Shown piece after piece: positions 7,336-14,640 of a stretch of 64,000 nucleotides of DNA (position 1 is its first letter; every line of letters begins with the position of its first letter). The notes under the pieces are model-generated. The model was not told the DNA's origin. It worked only from the letters and a program-made list of their open reading frames with translations, and made no database searches. Made by a program: the position numbers and the translations under genes. The DNA comes from a virus. The stretch covers positions 28,737 to 92,736 of IMG/VR virus record IMGVR_UViG_3300043823_000671, one strand, 5' to 3'.

Positions 7336-8093
7336 GTGGAACAGTTGAGGTACAAAACAAAGACTGCCTCGACTTCCTGCGCTCCGTAGAAGACGCCAGC
7401 GTCTCTTTGGTTATTGCTGACCCTCCGTATTTCATAGGATACGACGGAGGCAAAGGCTGGGACTCGCAATGGGCGAGTGAAGCAGAGTATCTCGACTGGT
7501 GTAGGTCGTGGACAAGCGAGTGTGTCCGAGTCTTGCGCCCTGGTGGTGTTCTGGTTGTTTGGGGCACGCTAAAAACTGACACGTTCCTTCGCTACAAACT
7601 TGATGTGCTGAATACTTTCGACGAGTTGGTGGCGCAGAATGAAATTGTCTGGTCGTACAACTGGGGCGGTAGAACAAAAAAGAACTTCGCTAGGAAGCAC
7701 GAATATATGTGGTGCTACTCAAAGGGCACCGACTTTTTATTCAACGCTGATGACGTTCGGGTAGAGCGCAAAGTAAAGAAAAACATACGGACTGGTCTCC
7801 CGTATGAGCAAGGGACAATACCAACGTGCGTATGGCAGATAAATAACCACACAACGTCGCTAGACAATTGCTCATGGCACCCGACAACAAAGAATCTTGA
7901 CGTATTGGAGCGACTGGTACGTGCCTACTCAAATGCGGGCGACTTGGTAATCGACCCGTTCTCGGGCTCGGGGAGTACAGCAATTGCATCCCTCCGTAGC
8001 AACAGAAGTTTCAAAGGTTCCGAGTTAGACGAAGAATATTACGAACTTTCACTTGGCCGCATCCGGTCATGTGTGGAAAAGGCAACCCAATGA
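7329..8093 (+). CDS. site-specific DNA methyltransferase, N6-adenine or N4-cytosine type
   Basis: 254 residues. I chose GTG 7329 because GGGAG precedes it and the upstream extension is overlapped by other genes. The catalytic motif IV is ADPPYFIGYDGG near the N terminus. The AdoMet-binding motif I, DPFSGSGSTAIAS, is near the C terminus. That order is typical of the beta class. The middle (TKKNFARKHEYMWCYSKG, then HPTTKNLDVLERLV) is also family-like. It probably methylates phage DNA to block host restriction. Confidence 0.88.
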   Translation: MVGGTVEVQNKDCLDFLRSVEDASVSLVIADPPYFIGYDGGKGWDSQWASEAEYLDWCRSWTSECVRVLRPGGVLVVWGTLKTDTFLRYKLDVLNTFDELVAQNEIVWSYNWGGRTKKNFARKHEYMWCYSKGTDFLFNADDVRVERKVKKNIRTGLPYEQGTIPTCVWQINNHTTSLDNCSWHPTTKNLDVLERLVRAYSNAGDLVIDPFSGSGSTAIASLRSNRSFKGSELDEEYYELSLGRIRSCVEKATQ

Positions 8094-8653
8094 GCGAGAA
8101 GTACGACATTATCGTTGCGGACCCACCGTGGTCCTACTACGGACAGCAAGACAAGTGGGGTAGCGCACAAAAGTTCTACAACACCATGTCGCTAGACGAC
8201 ATTATCGAAACCGGCGGGCTACCAGACAACCTAAGCGACAATGGAATCTTGTTCTTATGGGCTACTTCACCACTGCTCGACGTAGCAATGGAAGCGATAC
8301 GCCGGTGGGGACTGCACTTCAGGGGCGTAGCCTTCGTATGGGTCAAGACTAAGAAAAACGAGCCGGAGACGCCAATAAAAGCACAGGGCGTACGACCGTC
8401 AATTGTCAAGCCAACCACCGAGTACGTGCTGGCGTGTTCACGGGTAGCCAAAGGCAGACCGCTACCACTCAATGACGAGTCAATTTGCCAAGTCATATTG
8501 GCACCAAAGCGTGAGCACAGTCGCAAGCCAGACGAACTTTTTACCAGAATCGAATCCATGTACCCGGATGCGACAAAACTGGAGATGTACGCACGCCAGT
8601 CACGACCGGGCTGGGACAACTGGGGCAACCAAACCGACCTATTCGACGAGTAG
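8090..8653 (+). CDS. MT-A70-family adenine methyltransferase
   Basis: 187 residues starting in an ATGA overlap with the previous gene. The catalytic DPPW motif (IIVADPPWSYYG) is near residue 12, followed by LWATSPLLDVAMEAIRRWGL and EHSRKPDELF, all typical of the MT-A70 family used by phages as orphan adenine methylases. It is translationally coupled to the first methyltransferase, so two different target sites may be modified. Confidence 0.9.
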   Translation: MSEKYDIIVADPPWSYYGQQDKWGSAQKFYNTMSLDDIIETGGLPDNLSDNGILFLWATSPLLDVAMEAIRRWGLHFRGVAFVWVKTKKNEPETPIKAQGVRPSIVKPTTEYVLACSRVAKGRPLPLNDESICQVILAPKREHSRKPDELFTRIESMYPDATKLEMYARQSRPGWDNWGNQTDLFDE

Positions 8654-8665
8654 CAGGAGCAAGCA

Positions 8666-9034
8666 ATGGACCGGGCGCAACGACAAAGCCTACGAGAAGC
8701 ACACAGACCCTTCTTCATGACCCTAGAAGACCAAGACCTAGAGGCAATAGTCTGCGAAGTATGCGAAACGCCCTATCCGTGCGACATGGTCCAATTGCTC
8801 AACGAAACAGAACCAACTTTGTGCCAACGTTGCGATAGGGAGATAACCAAAAACGGGGCGGGGTGGAAACACCTCATAGACGACGGGAAGTTATGTAGCG
8901 CACCATCCCCAGAGGGCGAAGAACCACTACTACCCACTATGCGACTCAACCCCAAGTACAAGTTCCCAGAACAGACCTTTGTACGATGCACCTATGGACC
9001 ACCACCGTGGGCAATGGAAACAAAGACCCAATGA
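8666..9034 (+). CDS. zinc-binding small protein of the PCD-x-I/V paralog family
   Basis: 122 residues, AGGAG upstream. The N terminus RAQRQSLREAH...VCEVCETPYPCDMVQLLNE has the pattern R..LR..H...CxxC...PCDxxxLL, shared with small proteins at 13598, 14249, 14926, 15114 and (degenerate) 15359. A second CQRC pair follows. Zinc binding is likely; function unknown. It is longer than the other members. Confidence 0.7.
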   Translation: MDRAQRQSLREAHRPFFMTLEDQDLEAIVCEVCETPYPCDMVQLLNETEPTLCQRCDREITKNGAGWKHLIDDGKLCSAPSPEGEEPLLPTMRLNPKYKFPEQTFVRCTYGPPPWAMETKTQ

Positions 9035-9048
9035 ATACTGAACTGGGG

Positions 9049-9054
9049 TAAAAT
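9049..9054 (+). promoter_or_regulatory. -10 box of a leaderless start (TAAAAT)
   Basis: TAAAAT followed by seven bases and ATG 9062, with no ribosome site. Confidence 0.5.
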
Positions 9055-9061
9055 AAACCCC

Positions 9062-9397
9062 ATGGATGAACGCACGTACACCCTTCAACTAACACTTGAA
9101 GACCTAGAGGAACTAGACAACCTAGCCCACCTACTAGGCGAGTCACGGGGCGGACACCACCTAACCGGAACGCTGAAAATGGTATGCGAGTTGTACCAGG
9201 AAGCAAGCGCAAAAAACCCGGGCGAAAACAAACCACGTAGCAAGCCAGACACACCCACCTACTGGGGAATGACACAAGAACCCATAAAGGGAGAGACACC
9301 CAAATGTCTCACAGGCAACCACTCATGGAACTACGTATCCCAAAACGCCTTCTCAATGGGTATATGGGAATGCACAGAGTGCGGAAGACAGGCATGA
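9062..9397 (+). CDS. hypothetical protein with C-terminal zinc-ribbon-like motif
   Basis: 111 residues, apparently leaderless. The helical N terminus (TLEDLEELDNLAHLLGES) is followed by a proline-rich linker and a C-terminal CLTGNHSWNYV...WECTECGRQA that may bind zinc. The end overlaps the terminase-like gene by ATGA. Confidence 0.65.
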   Translation: MDERTYTLQLTLEDLEELDNLAHLLGESRGGHHLTGTLKMVCELYQEASAKNPGENKPRSKPDTPTYWGMTQEPIKGETPKCLTGNHSWNYVSQNAFSMGIWECTECGRQA

Positions 9398-10203
9398 CCA
9401 ACAAAGAACCAGTAATCCCAGACCCAGATACACCACTGGCAGAGGTAACCCCTAAGCGTTACGTACCAGAGGTAAAAAAGGTACGACCACCAGTACAGAC
9501 TGGACGCAAGACCACCTTGACACCAGAGTTGGTGAAAGAGATAAGCGACACGTTACGCATATGTGCAACCATGGCAGATACTGCTAGTTACCTAGGAGTG
9601 CCATATGGAACCATGCAGTCATGGATACGTAAGGGCAATGAAGTAGCCCAAGAAGCAGAGGTATCTGGACGTGAACTGACAGATAACGAACACCTGTTCG
9701 TATCGTTATCGGTAGAAGTAGAAAAAGCAAGGGCAGAGGCACGGATTAGGGCAGTCGGTAAAATCAGAACAGCCATGGACGGCAACTGGCAAGCGGCAGC
9801 CTGGTACCTAGAAAGGTCCAAACCAGATGAATGGGCACGGGTATCGAGGACTGAATTGTCAGGTATCAATGGGGAATCCATAAAGGTTGACGTGGATGCG
9901 GTCAACCGGAAGTTAGAAGCACTGATACAGGCGAACATTATTGACGCTGAGGTTGTGGAGGGACCTGAGTTCGATATGGAGGCTGAACTGGTCTCGGATG
10001 CGGTTGAGGTTGTGGTGGAAGAAGTTCCAAAAGTGGCGAAAAAGACGCCCCGCTCTCACGAGCCCCGGAAAAAATCTCAGGACACAACCCCGCCAAAAAC
10101 CCAGGATGCAGAGCCCCCGGTCGATGGCACCGAGCCGGAGCAAGCAAGCACGCCCAGCGACGTTGACACAAGCACTGGGCAGACGCCCCACTCCGAGCAA
10201 TAA
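9394..10203 (+). CDS. terS: putative terminase small subunit
   Basis: 269 residues from ATG 9394 (ATGA overlap). The N-terminal part has a helix-turn-helix, ATMADTASYLGVPYGTMQSW, followed by a helical region (EKARAEARIRAVGKIRTAMD, WQAAAWYLERSKPDEWARVS) typical of small terminase DNA-recognition proteins. The C-terminal 90 residues are a disordered Pro/Thr/Glu tail. The large-subunit genes are 10 kb away at 20337 and 21278, which is unusual. It could also be another DNA-binding regulator of similar fold. Confidence 0.65.
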   Translation: MTNKEPVIPDPDTPLAEVTPKRYVPEVKKVRPPVQTGRKTTLTPELVKEISDTLRICATMADTASYLGVPYGTMQSWIRKGNEVAQEAEVSGRELTDNEHLFVSLSVEVEKARAEARIRAVGKIRTAMDGNWQAAAWYLERSKPDEWARVSRTELSGINGESIKVDVDAVNRKLEALIQANIIDAEVVEGPEFDMEAELVSDAVEVVVEEVPKVAKKTPRSHEPRKKSQDTTPPKTQDAEPPVDGTEPEQASTPSDVDTSTGQTPHSEQ

Positions 10204-10246
10204 ACCCACCCTGAAGTCGAGTACCCGTTCCACGGGCACGCCGAGA

Positions 10247-10262
10247 TATTGGCATTCCACTA
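10247..10262. repeat. degenerate copy of the TAGTGG/CCACTA palindrome
   Basis: TATTGGCATTCCACTA differs at two positions from the 16-base copy at 12089. Confidence 0.4.
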
Positions 10263-10372
10263 GGGCTATGGGCGCACGACCCACTTCTTCCAAAACCCAC
10301 GAACGCCGACGCCGGAGAACCACTACAGGTTGTGGTCGGTACCCGAATAAACAACACGGGCGTAGGAGTATC

Positions 10373-10387
10373 TAGTGGAATCCACTA
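10373..10387. repeat. palindrome TAGTGGAATCCACTA
   Basis: A 15-base inverted repeat (TAGTGG-AAT-CCACTA), identical to the copy at 12235. Candidate operator. Confidence 0.6.
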
Positions 10388-10679
10388 CCGGAAGCCGTAC
10401 GAGCCAGAAGCATTTAGGAACCAGAACCCGTACCAGCCAGAAGGAAGTCGCAGAACCGAAGCATCCGGGATTTTCCAAAACTCAGAAGCGGTAAGCCGCC
10501 GGGTTAACAACCCTCAGAAGACCAGGTCAAGCCCCGCTAAGCCAAACCCTTGCAAATAAAGGGCAGTGCTAAAAGCGAAAGCCCGCCGGTTAACAGGACC
10601 AGAATCACGGGCGTCCAAGAAGCCCGAGCCTTGTGACAAAACCCACAAGCAGTCGCTACCACATGACACTAAACCCGTG

Positions 10680-10685
10680 TACACT
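10680..10685 (+). promoter_or_regulatory. -10 box (TACACT)
   Basis: GTGTACACT ends five bases before ATG 10691. A second ATG at 10715 has a strong AAGGAG, so this promoter could serve either a leaderless start or a 25-base leader. Confidence 0.5.
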
Positions 10686-10714
10686 TATTTATGAAGGTAA
10701 GTAAGGAGATGGAA

Positions 10715-10900
10715 ATGGCAATATTGGACAGTGACCTAGAAGGCAAGGTTCGTTGCTACTGCGGAGCCAAGTACTGGGAGAACGGTATCTGCGTGGACTG
10801 CGGACTCGATATCTACAGCCTTGACGGGCAAGCCCTGTTGATGGACAACCACCAGTGGCAGTATCGTCTGCGGACGTTCGAGCAATCGGTGCGTGGATAG
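10715..10900 (+). CDS. small zinc-binding protein
   Basis: About 61 residues from ATG 10715, preceded by AAGGAG at six bases; ATG 10691 is an alternative. Four cysteines (CYCGAKYWENGICVDCGL) form a compact zinc knuckle. It begins a three-gene run ending at 11788 with no gaps. Confidence 0.7.
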   Translation: MAILDSDLEGKVRCYCGAKYWENGICVDCGLDIYSLDGQALLMDNHQWQYRLRTFEQSVRG

Positions 10901-11089
10901 ATGTTGAGCGACCAGTTCCTTATTGACGCCGAGCACGGTGCGGGAGACGGCAAGCGCTACCGGGCGACATACTCGGACGAAGTTGTCTTTTTTACGGCAC
11001 GCAACAAGCAAGAAGCAGTACGGATAGCCCGTGAGTGGGGATTCCGTTTCAAGAACGCCCAGCGGGTCTTGGCGTTAGAGGTTGCGTAA
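10901..11089 (+). CDS. hypothetical protein (62 aa)
   Basis: ATG directly abuts the previous stop. The pattern YRATYSDEVVFFTARNKQEAVRIAREWG is a strand-strand-helix layout common in small phage proteins. No function known. Confidence 0.65.
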   Translation: MLSDQFLIDAEHGAGDGKRYRATYSDEVVFFTARNKQEAVRIAREWGFRFKNAQRVLALEVA

Positions 11090-11788
11090 ATGGCGGAAGT
11101 AGAGCGCTACGAAGTCGAAGTTGACACCCAGATAGTTGACCTATATGCCGAACTCAGCGGGAAGGGCATAAACGTAGACCTCGCAGAGTCACGGGTACGC
11201 AGTATTGTCGCCCACGCCGAATACGGCGGTTGGGGGCAGTACGAATACATAATCCAACTGGACACCGGCGAGAGATACCCGTTCTCAATCCTCAAGACTG
11301 TTGAGTTGACCCTCGGGGGCGAAATAAAAAGCACCGAGAGGCTCATTGACGCAATCGCAGAATACGACGAAGCACTACGCCTATTCTTTGTTACCCAAGC
11401 AGAGTTACTTGAGTGGACGAGTCAGTACACCGGATGGAGTCGGTTCTATCTCGTCGCCGGGGGACACATACACAGTTCCATGGACTGTTCGTCATGCAAT
11501 AAAGGCAGAGACGCTACAAAGTTCATATGGCTACCCAATCTCAGCGGGCTAACCGAAGCGGAGGCGGTAGAAGACCAAGGAGCAATCCTGTGTACAGTTT
11601 GTTTCCCCAGCGCCCCAGTCGAGTACACCAACGCCCACGAACTGGCTAGGGAGCAAAGACAAGCCAACCGATGCCCAGGGTCAGGCAAGTACGTAAGCAA
11701 CGACACGTACCGTTGCCCCGAATGCAACGAGCCAATCTCGGTATCGTGGCAGACCGGAAAAATCCGGGCGCACAACAAGCCTAAATAG
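11090..11788 (+). CDS. conserved actinophage zinc-ribbon protein
   Basis: 232 residues, abutting the previous stop. The core GWSRFYLVAGGHIHSSMDC..C, FIWLPNLSG, GAILCTVCFPSAPVEYT is, from memory, widespread in actinophage proteins of unknown role. Two Cys pairs and the HIH motif suggest zinc binding. A second ribbon at the C terminus has CPGSGKYV...YRCPECNEPI. Probably nucleic-acid binding. Confidence 0.75.
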   Translation: MAEVERYEVEVDTQIVDLYAELSGKGINVDLAESRVRSIVAHAEYGGWGQYEYIIQLDTGERYPFSILKTVELTLGGEIKSTERLIDAIAEYDEALRLFFVTQAELLEWTSQYTGWSRFYLVAGGHIHSSMDCSSCNKGRDATKFIWLPNLSGLTEAEAVEDQGAILCTVCFPSAPVEYTNAHELAREQRQANRCPGSGKYVSNDTYRCPECNEPISVSWQTGKIRAHNKPK

Positions 11789-11798
11789 GCACCAGAAG

Positions 11799-11828
11799 CC
11801 CCTAGAAGCCGATTCTGAGCCCTAGGGG
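11799..11828 (+). terminator. hairpin CCCCTAG / CTAGGGG
   Basis: A 7-bp stem about ten bases after the stop at 11788, followed by TATTT. It plausibly ends the three-gene run. Confidence 0.5.
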
Positions 11829-12088
11829 TATTTCCACGCCCAGATGCACCACACCGGGCGGGAAAAGACAACCGGGCGCACAAGCACACACCTCGCACCA
11901 CATACCAGACGTCCCCACATACCCATAGACGTACGTAGTATTACAAATCTAAGTACGTAAGTAGTTCAAAACACGGCGGGCAGAACTAAAACCTATAGAC
12001 CAGCCACCCCCAGGTGCCACCGATAGCGCAAATCCACTAGGCACCGACCCCCTACCCCGGCACACATACCCCCCGTACCCGCCAGAAG

Positions 12089-12104
12089 TAGTGGGATTCC
12101 ACTA
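12089..12104. repeat. palindrome TAGTGGGATTCCACTA
   Basis: Same arms as the 10373 and 12235 copies (TAGTGG/CCACTA) with a four-base centre. A weaker relative ending AAATCCACTA lies at 12024-12039. Confidence 0.55.
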
Positions 12105-12173
12105 GAACGAAGCCCCGCCATCAGGTGCGATGCATACAGGAACCCTGAAGTATCCCCCGGGTACCCAGATATG

Positions 12174-12187
12174 TAAGTAGTTACTTA
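12174..12187. repeat. palindrome TAAGTA-GT-TACTTA
   Basis: Same arms as the palindrome at 5030 with a shorter centre. Confidence 0.4.
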
Positions 12188-12234
12188 ACATACCCACGCT
12201 TGTGAATCCAAACCCCAGTGTTTGCACGGAACCC

Positions 12235-12249
12235 TAGTGGAATCCACTA
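12235..12249. repeat. palindrome TAGTGGAATCCACTA
   Basis: Exact copy of the 15-base palindrome at 10373. Confidence 0.6.
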
Positions 12250-12598
12250 TGACTTCACAAGGGACGTCTCGCCCTCGGCGTTTCCCACGGGTTCGAGTCA
12301 CGTAGTCCGCCCATGTGGTGAGGCGCTGGGGACCCCCCCCGTCAATTATTTCAAGCGACTTTGGATTTTTCAGACAGCGGGAGTGCGCCCTTGCACCTCC
12401 CAGAATCACTTTTGGATACTAGAGCGTCCTCTAGCCCGGAAATGTCAGGAGAGAGGCATACACACGTTCGCTTGACCCGGGGGAAGTTTTGGAAAAGCCA
12501 GACCCTAGAAAAAACAAAGGCAAACGAGTTCGAAGGGCACCCTACTCTAGCAGGCTCCGGGGTTTTAGCACTGCATCGCTCCACTTAGAGCGGGGTTG

Positions 12599-12748
12599 CT
12601 AGTTGCTTGACGAGTTCGAGTCAGTTGCTTCGTTAGCACTCTCGCTAGTCGAGTGCGAGTGTGACTTAATCTCCTTGTAAGTGACGTAAGCAATGCCACT
12701 GAGGATGAATAGCCAAGCAGTACAGAAGATAAAGGCAACGAGAGTCAT
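12599..12748 (-). CDS. small membrane protein (49 aa), leaderless
   Basis: ATG 12748 is six bases after TACAAT on the minus strand. The product has one hydrophobic segment (LVAFIFCTAWLFILSGIAYV) and a polar Ser/Asn/Glu tail. It is the only minus-strand gene between 0 and 17 kb. A longer in-frame start at 12805 lacks any start signal. Confidence 0.6.
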   Translation of the reverse strand: MTLVAFIFCTAWLFILSGIAYVTYKEIKSHSHSTSESANEATDSNSSSN

Positions 12749-12754
12749 GAAACG

Positions 12755-12760
12755 ATTGTA
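12755..12760 (-). promoter_or_regulatory. -10 box of a leaderless start (TACAAT)
   Basis: Near-consensus TACAAT followed by CGTTTC and ATG 12748. A weak -35 (TTGCCT) is about 16 bases upstream. Confidence 0.6.
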
Positions 12761-12937
12761 ACCCACTTTGGAAAATAGGCAAGGTCGGTTTACCCACCCC
12801 CCCACTTAGTTCGGGGGTTCGTGAGGATGAATCAGAAGATGCCAAAAATACAAAAATTTTTTTAGGAGGCTAGATACAGATGAACATGAATCTCTATCCG
12901 AGGATATGAAAACTTAGAAGGGGCGCCCCGGCGATGC

Positions 12938-12967
12938 TTGACACCGCTCTAGTAATCGGTGTAGGGT
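12938..12967 (+). promoter_or_regulatory. promoter for the 13-15.6 kb small-gene operon
   Basis: TTGACA, 18-base spacer, TAGGGT. The first gene starts at 13003 and the genes after it overlap or nearly touch up to 15657, so this may drive the whole run. A GGGGCGCCCC palindrome lies just upstream at 12920. Confidence 0.6.
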
Positions 12968-13002
12968 TGTCTCAACGTATACGCAGAAGGTGAGGTAGGC
13001 GC

Positions 13003-13215
13003 ATGGGGTGTGTGCCCGGATGTGGAAGCAGTTGCCCTTGTGAGGAACCAATGGGCGTCGATGCGGACCGTGAACTGACCTGTGATGAGTGCGGTTTCGA
13101 AGGAATGTTCGAAGGCGTGGATACCCCTTGTGGCGGTGGCGAGACCCACTTTGGGGCTGACTGTCCTAAGTGTGGGAACTACATGGAGTTATGGGAGCAG
13201 AGCAATGACTGGTAA
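13003..13215 (+). CDS. cysteine-rich small zinc-binding protein
   Basis: 70 residues with many cysteines: a CVPGCGSSCPC cluster, CDECG, and a final ADCPKCGNYMELWE zinc-knuckle-like pair. Probably binds one or two zinc ions. First gene after the promoter at 12938; it overlaps the next gene. Confidence 0.65.
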   Translation: MGCVPGCGSSCPCEEPMGVDADRELTCDECGFEGMFEGVDTPCGGGETHFGADCPKCGNYMELWEQSNDW

Positions 13216-13357
13216 GGATTCTGCTACCGAGTATCGCCCTTCTAGCGTTACTGGTAGCGATGAAGCCCTTGAAGGGTTTCCCCCGGGGTCGGAATCTGAT
13301 GAGTCTGTTGTAAACGCACTTGATATATGGATGGAGTATTTGCATGGAACGAAGTAA
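13205..13357 (+). CDS. small acidic protein (50 aa)
   Basis: ATG 13205 overlaps the end of the previous gene, with GGGAG upstream. Composition is acidic and Ser-rich (GSDEALEGFPPGSESDESVV). No family recognised. Confidence 0.5.
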   Translation: MTGKDSATEYRPSSVTGSDEALEGFPPGSESDESVVNALDIWMEYLHGTK

Positions 13358-13601
13358 TGGGGTGCACCTAATCCACGTAGACGATATTGCCTTCTGGGTT
13401 GAGTCTGCGTATATGGGCGATGAGGGTCCCTGCCGGGTTTTGGTCAGCAATGTCCCCCGAGCGAAGCACAATCAGTTGCACGCCGTCGGTCATTTCGGCG
13501 GAAGGATTATTGACGGCGGGCGGTTTAGTACTTATGAGTCAATCGAGGCGTGGGCGCTTGTTCACTACCGAGAGGTTTTGTCTAGCCGGGAGTCGCAATG
13601 A
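13344..13601 (+). CDS. hypothetical protein (85 aa)
   Basis: ATG 13344 overlaps the previous gene, with TGGAG upstream. The product has a plausible small alpha/beta fold (VHLIHVDDIAFWVES, YESIEAWALVHYREVL). No function recognised. It ends in an ATGA overlap. Confidence 0.6.
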   Translation: MERSNGVHLIHVDDIAFWVESAYMGDEGPCRVLVSNVPRAKHNQLHAVGHFGGRIIDGGRFSTYESIEAWALVHYREVLSSRESQ

Positions 13602-13771
13602 AGAAAAAGCACCGTGATGAGATTAGGAAGGCGCATCGCAGGAATGGTCGATTCTGCAATGAGTGCATTGAGTTTTATCCGTGCGAGACGATTGAGTTGC
13701 TAGACGACTACGAGTGGTTGATTCAGTACGTAGAGATGAATGAAGGCGCTACGCCGGAAAGTGTGCAATAG
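13598..13771 (+). CDS. PCD/PCE-family small zinc-binding protein (57 aa)
   Basis: ATGA overlap with the previous gene. HRDEIRKAHRRNGRFCNECIEF, YPCETIELLDDYE matches the family pattern R..(L/I)R..H...CxxC..(Y/W)PC(D/E)xI.LLD. Compact paralog of the genes at 14249, 14926 and 15114. Confidence 0.65.
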   Translation: MKKKHRDEIRKAHRRNGRFCNECIEFYPCETIELLDDYEWLIQYVEMNEGATPESVQ

Positions 13772-13773
13772 AA

Positions 13774-13935
13774 ATGCCACGTGACACAGACGGAACTAAC
13801 TGGATGACGGTTAGATACACCATTGATGTAGATGTTATGGCGGAAGATGCGGATGACGCTTTGTTTCACGCCCAGTTTTTCTTGAAAGACGCAATAGAAG
13901 ACTGCAGGTACACCGAAGAAGTCATTTCGCAATGA
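13774..13935 (+). CDS. small acidic protein (53 aa)
   Basis: Starts two bases after the previous stop. WMTVRYTIDVDVMAEDADDA is strand-like and is followed by an acidic helix. It resembles the many small phage proteins of strand-helix type with no known function. Confidence 0.55.
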   Translation: MPRDTDGTNWMTVRYTIDVDVMAEDADDALFHAQFFLKDAIEDCRYTEEVISQ

Positions 13936-13980
13936 TGAGCCAAATCGGGAATAACTAATGAGCAAAATAGGGAATAACTA
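13935..13980 (+). repeat. 23-base tandem repeat, each unit a start-to-stop heptapeptide frame
   Basis: Two adjacent 23-base units differ at two positions. Each encodes MS(Q/K)IGNN and a stop, linked by TAATG overlaps to one another and to the next small frame. Probably a slipped duplication of a translation-coupling element rather than two real genes. Confidence 0.6.
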
Positions 13981-14040
13981 ATGCCACCTTTATATGTTTT
14001 AGTTTTTTTGTTCAAGTTGATTAGGCGGTTGTCGAGATGA
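13981..14040 (+). CDS. tiny hydrophobic/basic peptide (19 aa)
   Basis: TAATG-coupled to the tandem repeat and ATGA-coupled to the next gene. The sequence MPPLYVLVFLFKLIRRLSR is a single hydrophobic helix with a basic end. Whether it is functional is unclear. Confidence 0.35.
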   Translation: MPPLYVLVFLFKLIRRLSR

Positions 14041-14252
14041 CAAAAGAAACACGACCCGGTGGGGGCGAGGACGTAGTTTTGTCGAAGAGAGACAAACTCA
14101 GAATCCTGTTTTATTGCATTACCCCGGCGTGGGCACGACACACGAAGTGCACCAACAACGGGCTTACATATTTCTATTCAGAAAAAATAGTCAATGGTGA
14201 GTGGACTGCTATCGATACCACCCGTTGTCCTATGTGTGGAGAGAAACTATGA
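14037..14252 (+). CDS. hypothetical protein with C-terminal CxxC
   Basis: 71 residues, coupled by ATGA on both sides. It ends in TTRCPMCGEKL, and the same CP(K/M)CGEKL ending closes the next gene, so the two tails are related. A cysteine earlier (HTKCTNNG) may complete a zinc site. Confidence 0.6.
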   Translation: MTKETRPGGGEDVVLSKRDKLRILFYCITPAWARHTKCTNNGLTYFYSEKIVNGEWTAIDTTRCPMCGEKL

Positions 14253-14500
14253 ACCAGCAAGAACGAGACGAACTGCGAGCAAAGCACCACGTCGGAACGA
14301 ACGAAGCCGACGACCAATGCCAAGCCTGCTTCAGTATTGATGGCTACCCCTGCGATGTAATCCGGTTGCTGGATGAACTGGAAAACAAGACCGAGTGCGA
14401 CCACAAAGAAATCGATGGTAGTTACTACGGAACTTCTATCCCGGACAACGAGATGGATTACCAATACGGTTACTGCCCCAAGTGTGGAGAGAAACTATGA
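14249..14500 (+). CDS. PCD-family zinc-binding protein with CPKCGEKL tail
   Basis: 83 residues. MNQQERDELRAKHHVGTNEA is nearly identical to the start of the gene at 14926, followed by CQACFSIDGYPCDVIRLLDE. The extra C-terminal part ends in GYCPKCGEKL. It looks like a fusion of the PCD module to the tail seen in the previous gene. Confidence 0.7.
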   Translation: MNQQERDELRAKHHVGTNEADDQCQACFSIDGYPCDVIRLLDELENKTECDHKEIDGSYYGTSIPDNEMDYQYGYCPKCGEKL

Positions 14501-14640
14501 CCCTCTACGACTTCGACCAATACGTTGAGGACAACAACATCCAGCCCGACGAACTGGGTCAAGCCTTCGCCGCATGGATGCACCTCACGACTGGGTGGGA
14601 CGGAGAAGCAAATCGAGTGGAACGTGGAGAGAAATCATGA
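14497..14640 (+). CDS. small hypothetical protein (47 aa)
   Basis: ATGA-coupled on both sides. The helical sequence MTLYDFDQYVEDNNIQPDEL...FAAWMHLTTGWD has no recognised family. Confidence 0.55.
   Translation: MTLYDFDQYVEDNNIQPDELGQAFAAWMHLTTGWDGEANRVERGEKS

Larger units (their letters stand above)
10204..10690. other. gene-poor region with operator-like palindromes
   Basis: No convincing gene. A 75-codon frame at 10332-10559 has biased, repetitive composition and no ribosome site. The region holds the palindromes at 10247 and 10373, two copies of a GCCGG(G)TTAAC element near 10497 and 10583, and the promoter at 10680. I read it as regulatory. Confidence 0.5.
11829..12598. other. about 770 bases without a convincing gene; palindromes and hairpins
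   Basis: Frames here (for example 12218-12475 on plus and 12185-12409 on minus) have no ribosome sites and unconvincing proteins. The region contains palindromes at 12089, 12174 and 12235, and hairpins at 12379-12401 (GGGAGTGC/GCACCTCCC), 12419-12434 (CTAGAG-CGTC-CTCTAG) and 12577-12592 (CGCTC-CACTTA-GAGCG). GGTTCGAGTC near 12293 looks like a tRNA T-arm but no tRNA folds around it. Regulatory DNA or a structured RNA is possible. Confidence 0.5.

Noticed and set aside
10332-10559. 75-codon plus-strand frame as a gene
   Set aside because: No ribosome site or leaderless box, contains an operator palindrome, and the protein is repetitive and rich in Arg/Asn/Pro without a fold-like pattern.
12270-12330. 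Possible tRNA around GGTTCGAGTC
   Set aside because: The T-arm has a mismatch, the 3' strand AGTCCGC has no matching GCGGACT 5' strand at the right distance, and no CCA end follows.
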